DNA from: an uncultured Acidobacteriaceae bacterium
GTDB taxonomy: Bacteria; Acidobacteriota; Terriglobia; Terriglobales; Acidobacteriaceae
Assembly (NCBI GenBank): GCA_903904755.1
Contig: CAIVDV010000010.1
Location: forward strand, 1-37,762
DNA: 37,762 bases
Direction of reading: 5' to 3'
Shown here: positions 24,296 through 31,750 of the stretch, piece after piece
Numbering within the stretch: the stretch's first letter is position 1
Layout of the letters: each line of letters opens with the position of its first letter
Made by a program: the position numbers and the translations under genes
Notes under the pieces: model-generated
Databases searched by the model: none
Told to the model about the DNA's origin: nothing
Seen by the model: the letters and a program-made list of their open reading frames with translations, nothing else

Positions 24296-25531
24296 ATGCA
24301 TCCGGACATCAAACCCGACATCCACACCGCCCACTCCCCTATCCCCGACTGCGGCGAATCCATCTCCATGATGGAACCCATGCGCCTCGGCGAAGATTCC
24401 CGCCATCGCGCTGCGCTGCTGGATGACGCCCTCACGCTCGCCCAGGAGTCCTCAGCTCTCAAAAGCAGCCTGCCCGCCGACCTCGTCCCCACCCTCGCCA
24501 GGCTCGTTCGCTCCATGAACTGCTACTACTCCAATCTCATCGAGGGCCACAACACCCACCCCATCGACATCGACAAAGCCCTCAACAGCGACTTCAACGT
24601 CGACCCATGCAAGCGCGACCTCCAGCTCGAAGCCGCCGCCCACATCCGAGTCCAGAAGTGGATTGACGAGGGCGGCCTCGCCAATCCCCGCACCAGTGAT
24701 GCCATTCTCGAAGTCCATCGCCGCTTCTGCTCCCAGTTGCCCCACGAACTCCTCTGGGTCGAGGACCCCTCCACCAGCCGCCGCGAACGCGTCCTGCCAG
24801 GCCAGCTTCGCCCCAGTGACGTTCAGGTCGGACAGCACATCGCCATCTCCCCCGGCGCAGTTCCACGTTTCCTCGCCCGTTACAACGATTCATACAGCCG
24901 ACTTGGCAAAAGCGAATCCATCCTCGCCACCGCCGCCGCCCACCATCGCCTCGTCTGGATTCACCCTTTCCTTGACGGCAATGGCCGCGTCGCGCGCCTC
25001 ATTTCGCACGCCATGCTCCTCGAGTCCCTCGATACCGGTGCCATCTGGTCCGTCGCCCGAGGCCTCGCTCGCCGCATCGACGAGTACAAGCACCTCCTCG
25101 CCCTCTGCGACCGCACCCGCCGCAACGACCTCGACGGACGTGGCAATCTCAGCGAAGAGGCCCTCGCCGCATTCACCCGATTCTTTCTCTCCACCTGCAT
25201 CGATCAGGTCCGCTTCATGCGCGAACTCATGCAGCCGGAAACTCTCCGCGCCCGAATCCTCCGCTGGGCTCAGGAAGAGGCGCAGCTCGGCAAGCTCCCG
25301 GCCAGAGCCTCCACCCTCCTTGAGGCAATCCTCTACCGCGGAGAACTCGCGCGTGCCGATCTGCCCGCTTTGCTCAACACCACTGACCGCCAGGCCAGGC
25401 GTATCACTGCCCCCTTGCTCGATAGCGGTGTATTTATCTCAGAAAGCACCCGCGCCCCCCTCCGCCTCGCCTTCCCAGCCACCCTCGCCCACCGCTGGCT
25501 ACCTGGCCTCTTCCCCGAAAAACTCGACTGA
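24296..25531 (+). CDS. Fic-domain protein (AMP-transferase type) with C-terminal winged helix
   Basis: A 411-residue protein. The Fic core is H223-P-F-L-D-G-N-G-R231, with Arg234 at the end of the motif: the complete HPFxDGNGRxxR active site. An N-terminal helix YYSNLIEGH holds the inhibitory motif SxxxEG (Ser79, Glu83), so this is the self-inhibited class in which the glutamate blocks ATP. The C-terminal 100 residues (EAILYRGELARADLPALL, TTDRQARRIT) look like a winged helix, giving it a DNA-binding candidate domain. Fic enzymes usually transfer AMP to Ser/Thr/Tyr of a target. The short repeats around its promoter suggest it controls its own gene. No separate antitoxin is adjacent. Confidence 0.93.
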   Translation: MHPDIKPDIHTAHSPIPDCGESISMMEPMRLGEDSRHRAALLDDALTLAQESSALKSSLPADLVPTLARLVRSMNCYYSNLIEGHNTHPIDIDKALNSDFNVDPCKRDLQLEAAAHIRVQKWIDEGGLANPRTSDAILEVHRRFCSQLPHELLWVEDPSTSRRERVLPGQLRPSDVQVGQHIAISPGAVPRFLARYNDSYSRLGKSESILATAAAHHRLVWIHPFLDGNGRVARLISHAMLLESLDTGAIWSVARGLARRIDEYKHLLALCDRTRRNDLDGRGNLSEEALAAFTRFFLSTCIDQVRFMRELMQPETLRARILRWAQEEAQLGKLPARASTLLEAILYRGELARADLPALLNTTDRQARRITAPLLDSGVFISESTRAPLRLAFPATLAHRWLPGLFPEKLD

Positions 25532-25618
25532 CTCCCCCCAATCGAACATCTCCCCAACTTTTTGCGTACCCTCTGCATCCTCCCGCACCTTCCCCTGCGG
25601 TATACAGAGCAGACACCT

Positions 25619-26227
25619 ATGGCACTCGCCTTCCCATTCCGGCAGATCATCCCCTGGCCAAACCGGCCCGCCGGCGCAACCGCCGAAGCCATCCCCGCCT
25701 GGCAGCCTGACTTCGAGGCACTCGTCAACACCCACCAGTCCATGGTCTTCTCCCTCGCCCTCCGCATGACCGGCGACCCCGGCCTCGCCGAGGAAGTCGC
25801 CCAGGATGTCTTCCTCGAACTCGACCGCCACCTCGACCGCATCCTCTCTCCCGACCACGCCCGTTTCTGGCTCCGCCAGGTCACCGTGCACCGCTCCTCC
25901 GACGCACTCCGCCGACGCAACACCCGCCAGCCCGGCTGGAATGCCGGCCTCTGGGTCGAGCTCGAAGAGCACCACGCACAAATCCACCCCGACCCCACCC
26001 AGTCCGCCGACACCTTCTCCCCCGAGCTCGAATCCCTGCTCGCCGGCCTCCCCGCCACCCATCGCGCCGCTCTCCTCCTCCGCTATCAGGAGGACCTCAC
26101 CCCCGAAGAAATCGCCCGCACACTCAACACCCCGGTGGCCACCGTAAAAAGCCACCTGCAGCGCGGCCTCAAGAGCCTTCGCCTTCTGCTCGCCGCCCCT
26201 GCCAAGGAGACCCCCCATGGACAATAA
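25619..26227 (+). CDS. ECF-type RNA polymerase sigma factor
   Basis: A 202-residue protein from ATG 25619. Region 2 reads DFEALVNTHQSMVFSLALRM then AEEVAQDVFLELDRHL, and region 4 reads LAGLPATHRAALLLRYQEDL then PEEIARTLNTPVATVKSHLQ, the helix-turn-helix that reads the -35. Length and order are those of a two-region ECF sigma factor. It redirects RNA polymerase in response to an envelope signal. It overlaps the next gene by 11 bases and heads a four-gene operon. Confidence 0.93.
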   Translation: MALAFPFRQIIPWPNRPAGATAEAIPAWQPDFEALVNTHQSMVFSLALRMTGDPGLAEEVAQDVFLELDRHLDRILSPDHARFWLRQVTVHRSSDALRRRNTRQPGWNAGLWVELEEHHAQIHPDPTQSADTFSPELESLLAGLPATHRAALLLRYQEDLTPEEIARTLNTPVATVKSHLQRGLKSLRLLLAAPAKETPHGQ

Positions 26228-26576
26228 CCGTCCCAACCCCAATCTCGATCCCAAAATAGCCGATCTCGAGCGCCGCCTCCGCCTCGCCCTCCGCCATCAG
26301 CCCGCCCCCGCCGGCCTCCGCACCCGCGTCCTGGCCCAGTCCCAGTCTCTGTCCCGTGCCCGCCGCGCCCGCCAGCACGGCCGCACCTGGGTCCTCCAGC
26401 GCCTCGCCGCCTCCCTCGTCCTCGCCGCCGTCTTCGCCGGCCTCGTCGTCTACCGCCAGTCTGAAGAGCGCCGCAAGGGCGAGGCCGCTCGCCAGCAGGT
26501 CCTCACCGCTCTTCGCATCACCAGCCACGCCCTCCAGAACGCCGGCACCCGCGTCAACGACCACCCCGACAACTAG
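26217..26576 (+). CDS. single-span membrane protein, likely anti-sigma factor
   Basis: A 119-residue protein whose start overlaps the sigma gene by 11 bases. The N-terminal 55 residues are basic and cytoplasmic in character, followed by one membrane segment (LAASLVLAAVFAGLVVY) and a short charged exterior. There is no zinc-binding HxxxCxxC motif, so it is not a typical ZAS anti-sigma factor. Position and topology still make an anti-sigma role the best guess. Confidence 0.75.
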   Translation: MDNNRPNPNLDPKIADLERRLRLALRHQPAPAGLRTRVLAQSQSLSRARRARQHGRTWVLQRLAASLVLAAVFAGLVVYRQSEERRKGEAARQQVLTALRITSHALQNAGTRVNDHPDN

Positions 26577-26607
26577 CCCACTCCCCCAACCCAAAAGGAA
26601 TCACACC

Positions 26608-27171
26608 ATGAAGCCCATCAGAATCCTCCCCGCCCTCCTCGCCCTCGCCCTCGCGGCCCCCATCGCCGCCCTGGCGCAGGATCAACTGCCCACCCCCAGC
26701 CCCATTGAAAAATCCCTCGCCGACCGCGCCGAGCACACCACCGAAGTCACCCTCGACCGCAACATGCTCGCCTTCGCCGCCAAGTTCATGGACAGCAAAG
26801 ACAAGGACCAGGCCGCCGTCTCCGACATGCTCAAGGGCCTCCAGGGCGTCTACGTCCGCGAGTACCAGTTCGCCAAGGAGCACTCCTACACCACCGAAGA
26901 CATCGACGGCCTCCGCAAGTACTTCGAAAGCTCCGAGTGGTCCCCCATGGTCCGCGAACGCACCAAGGGCGTCGCCACCGGAACTGACGTCTACGTCAAG
27001 CTCGTCAACGGCTCCATGCAGGGCCTCTTCGTCCTCGACGCCGAAGACAAGGAACTCTCCCTCGTCCTCATCCTCGGGCCCATCGATATCGAGCACCTCA
27101 GCCAGCTCGGCGGCAACTTCGGCATTCCCAAGGACGCCGTCAAGAAGGCAGAAAAGAAGGTGACCAAGTGA
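26608..27171 (+). CDS. DUF4252-family secreted protein
   Basis: A 187-residue protein with a signal peptide (MKPIRILPALLALALAAPIA, cleavage near LAQ). The ATG at 26608 has AAAGGAA nine bases upstream. The mature part fits DUF4252: MLKGLQGVYVREYQFAKE, then SSEWSPMVRERTKG, then LFVLDAEDKELSLVLILGPI. No catalytic residues are known for this family. It is third in the sigma operon and is the most likely envelope target or sensor for that system. Confidence 0.85.
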   Translation: MKPIRILPALLALALAAPIAALAQDQLPTPSPIEKSLADRAEHTTEVTLDRNMLAFAAKFMDSKDKDQAAVSDMLKGLQGVYVREYQFAKEHSYTTEDIDGLRKYFESSEWSPMVRERTKGVATGTDVYVKLVNGSMQGLFVLDAEDKELSLVLILGPIDIEHLSQLGGNFGIPKDAVKKAEKKVTK

Positions 27172-27848
27172 CCTCCGCCCCCCTTCTTCCCAACCCCCAG
27201 CCCAGCCCTGCCGGCTACTCCCCCCGCCGGTCCATCTGGCCCATCGCCGTCCTCCCCCTCGCCCTCGTCGCCATCATGACGCCCATCATCGTCCTCGCCT
27301 CCACCGGCCCGGTCAACACCCTGGCCTCCGGCTTTGACGCCATCGTCCACGGCATTGAGTCCCGCTACCATGCCCACGCCACCCACATCCCCTTCGCCGG
27401 CATCATCTCCGGCCTCGCCAACCACGCCACCCATGGCGGAGTCCACCAGCTCCGCGTCGCCAACTTCGAAAACTTCAACCAGCCCATCGACGGCGAAGAG
27501 CTCAACGCCCTCGTCACCCAGCGCATCGGCCAGGGCTGGCAGCGCATCATTCGCGAAACCTCACGCTCCGGCGGCGAACAAACCCTCATCTTCGTCCGTC
27601 CTGAAGGCAACCGCATGGGCATGATGATCCTCGACCTCGACGGCAAGGAACTCGACGTCGTCGGCCTCAGCATCAACCCCGACCAGCTCGCCCAGCAAAT
27701 CAACGACCACACCCGCCACCACGACTCCGACGCCGACTCAGACAAGGACTCAGACTCTGGCAAGGACTCCGACGAAGACTCCGCCAACAAACCCCACGCC
27801 CCCAAGGAGGATGCCCCCGACTCCCCCGCCCAGCCCAACGCAAACTAG
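27168..27848 (+). CDS. membrane-anchored DUF4252-like protein
   Basis: A 226-residue protein with a GTG start overlapping the previous stop (GTGA at 27168-27171). It has one membrane segment near residues 25-45 (IAVLPLALVAIMTPIIVLA), so the rest is outside. NAENF-type text VANFENFNQPIDGEEL and WQRIIRETSRSGGEQTLIFV, then MMILDLDGKELDVVGLSINP, repeat the DUF4252 pattern of its neighbour, so the two are probably paralogues. The C-terminus is an Asp/Ser-rich run (DSDADSDKDSDSGKDSDED) of calcium-binding type. It may form a paired sensor with the preceding protein. Confidence 0.8.
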   Translation: MTSAPLLPNPQPSPAGYSPRRSIWPIAVLPLALVAIMTPIIVLASTGPVNTLASGFDAIVHGIESRYHAHATHIPFAGIISGLANHATHGGVHQLRVANFENFNQPIDGEELNALVTQRIGQGWQRIIRETSRSGGEQTLIFVRPEGNRMGMMILDLDGKELDVVGLSINPDQLAQQINDHTRHHDSDADSDKDSDSGKDSDEDSANKPHAPKEDAPDSPAQPNAN

Positions 27849-27858
27849 CTTTTTCACT

Positions 27859-27890
27859 CCCCTGACCGCATTCACGTCCGCGGTCAGGGG
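27859..27890 (+). terminator. hairpin after the sigma operon
   Basis: CCCCTGACCGC at 27859-27869 and GCGGTCAGGGG at 27880-27890 form a perfect 11-bp stem with a 10-base loop, eleven bases after the operon's last stop codon. No U-run follows, so it may terminate weakly or protect the message end. Confidence 0.6.
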
Positions 27891-27969
27891 TACTTCCCGG
27901 TTTCCCCACCGCACCCCGCACCCCCTCCGCGCATTGCCCCCCATTCCCCCCGCTGCGTATCCTCTACAG

Positions 27970-28929
27970 GTGGCATTCGACCTCTTCCATTCCCCGTCAG
28001 AACCCTATCGCGGTCGCCTCGCGCCCTCGCCCACGGGTCTGCTCCACGTCGGCCACGCACGCACCTTCTTTACCGCCTGGCAGCGCGCCCGCCAGGCCTC
28101 CGGCATCCTCGTCATGCGCGTAGACGACCTCGACTCCGAGCGCAGCCGACCCGAATTCGTCGAAGCCGCCCTCGAAGACCTCCGCTGGTTCGGCATCCGA
28201 TGGCAGGAGGGGCCAGGCCGCCCCGACCGCGCCGGCTCCTGGACCTCGCTCGTCCCCAGCTCCCAGGGCCCATACGGCCCCTATCTCCAAAGCAAGCGCC
28301 ACAGCTTCTACGACAACGCATGGCGCAAACTCATGCGCCGCGGATTCCTCTACCCCTGCACCTGCTCCCGCAAAGACCTCGCCGCCATCGCCACCGCTCC
28401 CCACGAAGCCCACCACGCCACCGACGACGAGCCCATCTACCCCGGCACCTGCCGCAACTTCGGCCCTTTCATCCCCCAGCTCCCCGGCCCCAATCAGCTC
28501 CCCGTCGACCTCGGCAACGTCAACTGGCGCTTCCGCGTCCCTGAGGGCACCATCGTCGAGTTTGAAGATCGCAACCTCGGCCCCCAGCGCTTCGTCGCCG
28601 GCCAGGACTTCGGCGACTTCCTCGTCTGGCGCAAAGACAACACCCCCAGCTACCAGCTCGCCTGCGCCGTCGACGACGCCGCCATGGCCATCACCGAAGT
28701 TGTCCGCGGTGCCGACCTGCTCAAATCCACCGCCCGCCAAATTCTCCTCCTCCGCGCCCTCGGCCAGCGCATCCCCGCCTGGTTCCACTGCCCCCTCATC
28801 GCCGACCACAACGGCCAGCGCCTTGCCAAGCGCCACGACGCCCTCGCCCTCCGCACCCTCCGCCAGCGCGGCCTCACTCCCATGAACATCCTCGCCGCGG
28901 AACTGCCCGTCATTCCCGTCATGGCATAG
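27970..28929 (+). CDS. gluQ: glutamyl-Q tRNA(Asp) synthetase
   Basis: A 319-residue protein, the length of GluQ-RS and shorter than GluRS because the anticodon-binding domain is missing. The GTG at 27970 is chosen as start; the longer frame crosses the previous gene's terminator. The HIGH-type motif is HVGH in APSPTGLLHVGHARTFF, the KMSKS equivalent is NGQRLAKRHDALAL, and the zinc site is YPCTCSRKDL with YPGTCRNF. It activates glutamate and attaches it to queuosine in the anticodon of tRNA(Asp). Confidence 0.93.
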   Translation: MAFDLFHSPSEPYRGRLAPSPTGLLHVGHARTFFTAWQRARQASGILVMRVDDLDSERSRPEFVEAALEDLRWFGIRWQEGPGRPDRAGSWTSLVPSSQGPYGPYLQSKRHSFYDNAWRKLMRRGFLYPCTCSRKDLAAIATAPHEAHHATDDEPIYPGTCRNFGPFIPQLPGPNQLPVDLGNVNWRFRVPEGTIVEFEDRNLGPQRFVAGQDFGDFLVWRKDNTPSYQLACAVDDAAMAITEVVRGADLLKSTARQILLLRALGQRIPAWFHCPLIADHNGQRLAKRHDALALRTLRQRGLTPMNILAAELPVIPVMA

Positions 28930-28951
28930 GTATCCAAAACCTCCACCACTC

Positions 28952-29011
28952 CTGCTAACTTGCTGACTTGCTATCGCGGCGCAGCCGCAGCTAACCCGCT
29001 GTCTCTGTCCT
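28952..29011. repeat. 60-bp dispersed intergenic repeat, copy B
   Basis: This aligns to 17322-17381 over 60 gap-free bases with about ten mismatches and has the same central hairpin (GCGGC-GCA-GCCGC). It begins 23 bases after the stop codon of gluQ. Confidence 0.7.
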
Positions 29012-29052
29012 CAAACCACAATCAGCGCAGCTCAATCTACGAAGGGGCTAGA

Positions 29053-29161
29053 GCATTTTAGGAAAAGGTGTAGGCCCACCAGCAGAAGGTCGCGTGGACT
29101 TTCTATCAAAGAAAGGCCACACCGAACTGATGCTGCGAGTCCACAGTATTTCCTGAAATGC
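29053..29161 (+). other. structured 109-nt intergenic element (candidate MITE or RNA)
   Basis: The ends, GCATTTTAGGAAA (29053-29065) and TTTCCTGAAATGC (29149-29161), pair over 13 bp with one G-U pair. Inside are GGTG-TAGGCC-CACC (29067-29080) and the segment GTGGACT (29094-29100). That segment can pair either with AGTCCAC (29138-29144) or within the hairpin 29094-29120. The remaining intergenic bases 29162-29393 are C-rich with no gene that I can support. No target-site duplication is visible. Confidence 0.55.
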
Positions 29162-29393
29162 GTCAATTGCGGGCGCCCCTGGCTTCGGGGTCACCACGGA
29201 CAGGTCTTCGTTCGTGGGGTGGAGTTCCCTCCCAATTGGAGACCGGGGAATAACCACCCATCCCAACCCTTTCCACCCCACACCAACAACTTTCCCCGCC
29301 CCCACCCCCCAAATTCCCCCCGATGCTATCCTTACTTTTGGGACTCCCTTCCCCGCCTGCCCCCTTGGGCAGAGATCAACACCCAGAGGTTTT

Positions 29394-30833
29394 ATGGCCA
29401 CCCTCGCACCCGCTGCACTCGACTACCAGGTCCGCGACATCTCCCTCGCCGACTTCGGCCGCAAGGAAATCAACATCGCCGAGCACGAGATGCCCGGCCT
29501 CATGGCCATCCGTCGCAAATACGCCCCCTCCCTGCCCCTCAAGGGCGTCCGCATCACCGGCTCGCTCCACATGACCATCCAGACCGCCGTCCTCATTGAG
29601 ACCCTCGTCTCCCTCGGCGCAGATGTCCGCTGGGCCTCCTGCAACATCTTCTCCACCCAGGACCACGCCGCAGCAGCCATCGCCGCCTCCGGCGTTCCCG
29701 TCTTCGCCTGGAAGGGCGAATCCCTCGAAGAGTATTGGGACTGCACCTGGCGCGCCCTCAGCTTCCCCGGCGGCCACGGCCCCGAGCTCGTCGTCGATGA
29801 CGGCGGCGACGTCACCCTCCTCATCCACAAGGGCTTCGAGCTCGAAAACGGCGACAACTGGGTCAACACCCCCTCCGGCAACCACGAAGAGCAGGTCATC
29901 AAGGATCTCCTCAAGCGCGTCCATGCCGAAAATCCCCAGCACTGGCACAAGGTCGCCTCCGCCTGGCGCGGAGTCTCCGAAGAGACCACCACCGGCGTCC
30001 ACCGCCTCTACAAGATGATGGAGCAGGGCACCCTCCTCGTCCCCGCCATCAACGTCAACGACTCCGTCACCAAGTCCAAGTTCGACAACCTCTACGGCTG
30101 CCGCGAATCCCTCGCCGACGGCATCAAGCGCGCCACCGACGTCATGGTCGCCGGCAAAGTCGCCGTCATCTGCGGCTACGGCGATGTCGGCAAAGGCTCC
30201 GCCCACTCCCTCCGCGGCATGGGCGCTCGCGTCATCGTCACCGAAGTCGACCCCATCAACGCCCTCCAGGCCGCCATGGAAGGCTTTGAAGTCACCACCG
30301 TCGAAGACACCCTCGGCCGCGGCGACATCTACGTCACCTGCACCGGCAACCTCGACATCATCACCCTCGAGCACATGAAGCGCATGAAGGATCAGGCCAT
30401 CGTCTGCAACATCGGCCACTTCGACAACGAGATCCAGATTGACCGCCTCAACTCCGACCCCACCGCCACCCGCCTCAACATCAAGCCCCAGGTGGACCAG
30501 TACACCTTCTCTGAAGCCCCCGGCCAGGCCGCCCACTCCATCTTCATCCTCGCGGAAGGCCGCCTCGTCAACCTCGGCTGCGCCACCGGCCACCCCAGCT
30601 TCGTCATGTCCAACAGCTTCGCCAACCAGACCCTCGCCCAGATCGACCTCTGGGCCAAGCGCGACTCCTACAAAATCGGCGTCTATGTCCTCCCCAAGTA
30701 CCTGGACGAAGAAGTCGCCCGCCTGCATCTGGAAAAAATCGGCGTCAAACTCACCACCCTCTCCAAAAAGCAAGCCGACTACCTCGGCGTACCCGTCGAA
30801 GGCCCCTTCAAACCCGAAACCTACCGCTACTAA
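29394..30833 (+). CDS. ahcY: S-adenosylhomocysteinase
   Basis: A 479-residue protein, start ATG 29394 ([20 protein letters not shown]) with AGAGG just upstream. Hallmarks are [16 protein letters not shown] near the N-terminus, the catalytic region [20 protein letters not shown], the NAD-binding [10 protein letters not shown], and [10 protein letters not shown]-type text [13 protein letters not shown]. The C-terminus ending in FKPETYRY is the family's subunit-locking tail. It hydrolyses S-adenosylhomocysteine to adenosine and homocysteine, keeping methylation running. It is the long form, with the internal insertion before the NAD domain. I found no SAH riboswitch upstream. Confidence 0.96.
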   Translation: MATLAPAALDYQVRDISLADFGRKEINIAEHEMPGLMAIRRKYAPSLPLKGVRITGSLHMTIQTAVLIETLVSLGADVRWASCNIFSTQDHAAAAIAASGVPVFAWKGESLEEYWDCTWRALSFPGGHGPELVVDDGGDVTLLIHKGFELENGDNWVNTPSGNHEEQVIKDLLKRVHAENPQHWHKVASAWRGVSEETTTGVHRLYKMMEQGTLLVPAINVNDSVTKSKFDNLYGCRESLADGIKRATDVMVAGKVAVICGYGDVGKGSAHSLRGMGARVIVTEVDPINALQAAMEGFEVTTVEDTLGRGDIYVTCTGNLDIITLEHMKRMKDQAIVCNIGHFDNEIQIDRLNSDPTATRLNIKPQVDQYTFSEAPGQAAHSIFILAEGRLVNLGCATGHPSFVMSNSFANQTLAQIDLWAKRDSYKIGVYVLPKYLDEEVARLHLEKIGVKLTTLSKKQADYLGVPVEGPFKPETYRY

Positions 30834-30861
30834 AGACTCCGCCGGGTGTCGGTTCCCGGAT

Positions 30862-30894
30862 GCCCCCGGTCCCTCGCAATTGCGGACCGGGGGC
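30862..30894. terminator. hairpin between convergent ahcY and greB
   Basis: GCCCCCGGTCC at 30862-30872 and GGACCGGGGGC at 30884-30894 form a perfect 11-bp stem with loop CTCGCAATTGC. No U-run follows on either strand, so it is a probable bidirectional end signal for ahcY and greB. Confidence 0.65.
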
Positions 30895-30986
30895 GCATTC
30901 GAGCGCAGCTCGAACCCGCCTTTGCTTTTGTTGTTTGGTCGTCATCCCCTCAGGGGATCTTCCTCTCGCCCGCACCCTCCCCCGGT

Positions 30987-31592
30987 CTACGAGGGCTTCT
31001 TCAAAGCGTCTCGCCCCGCAAACCCTGACCCATCAGGCTCCACAAACCGCTCCACATCAATCCGCTCGTAGCGCACTTCCAGAATCGTCAGCTCTTCCGT
31101 CCCCCCCGGCGCGCGCAGAACCACCTGGTCCCCCTCAGCCGACTTCAGCAACGCCCGTCCCAGCGGCGACACCCAACTGATGTGGTTGCGGCTCAAATCC
31201 ACTTCATCCGTCCCAACAATGCTCACCTCCCGCTCAACTCCAGCGGCATCGGCGTACCGCACCGTTGCTCCAAAATATGCCCTCGACCGCGCCAGTTCGG
31301 ATCGCGGAGCTTCCGGGTCCACCACCTCCGCAGCCTCAATTCGCTTGGAGAGAAACCGTATCCGCCCATCAATCTGCCGCAGTCGCCGCTTGCTGTACTG
31401 GTAGTCCGCATTTTCACTGCGGTCGCCATTGCTGGCAGCCCAGGACACCACCTCCGTCACCGCAGGCCGGTCCTTGGTCAGCAGAAAGCGATGCTCTGCC
31501 TTCAGCCGCTCCAGCCCACCCGGCGTGATGTAGTTCGTTGCGTGCTCGGTCGGGGCATCCGGCGCAGGTCTTCGGGTAAATCCCTTCCGCAT
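30987..31592 (-). CDS. greB: transcription elongation factor GreB
   Basis: A 201-residue protein. The coiled-coil N-terminus carries NYITPGGLERLKAEHRFLL and NGDRSENADYQYSKRRLRQI, whose Asp and Glu sit at the tip and supply metal to the RNA polymerase active site. The C-terminal domain has VSIVGTDEVDLSRNHISWVS and SPLGRALLKSAEGD, the GreA/GreB fold. Length and the SKRRLRQIDGRI segment favour GreB. It rescues stalled polymerase by stimulating transcript cleavage. It is monocistronic. Confidence 0.92.
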   Translation of the reverse strand: MRKGFTRRPAPDAPTEHATNYITPGGLERLKAEHRFLLTKDRPAVTEVVSWAASNGDRSENADYQYSKRRLRQIDGRIRFLSKRIEAAEVVDPEAPRSELARSRAYFGATVRYADAAGVEREVSIVGTDEVDLSRNHISWVSPLGRALLKSAEGDQVVLRAPGGTEELTILEVRYERIDVERFVEPDGSGFAGRDALKKPS

Positions 31593-31750
31593 CTCGTTAC
31601 TCCTCGCGCCACGTACGCACTGGTCCCTCGCAATCGATGCGGCTCGACTCCGAAAGAAAATGCTGCACTGTATCCACTTCCATACGGTTCATCATATGCG
31701 GCCCTGGGCGATTCTCCCACCTCTCCCAGCCTCGCGCCCACCCAAATCCC

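Noticed and set aside
29162-29393. SAH or SAM riboswitch upstream of ahcY
   Set aside because: None of the conserved core strings of the known classes is present; the nearby folded element at 29053-29161 does not match them.
29376-30773. 465-codon minus-strand frame opposite ahcY
   Set aside because: Antisense shadow of a highly conserved gene; no own motif.
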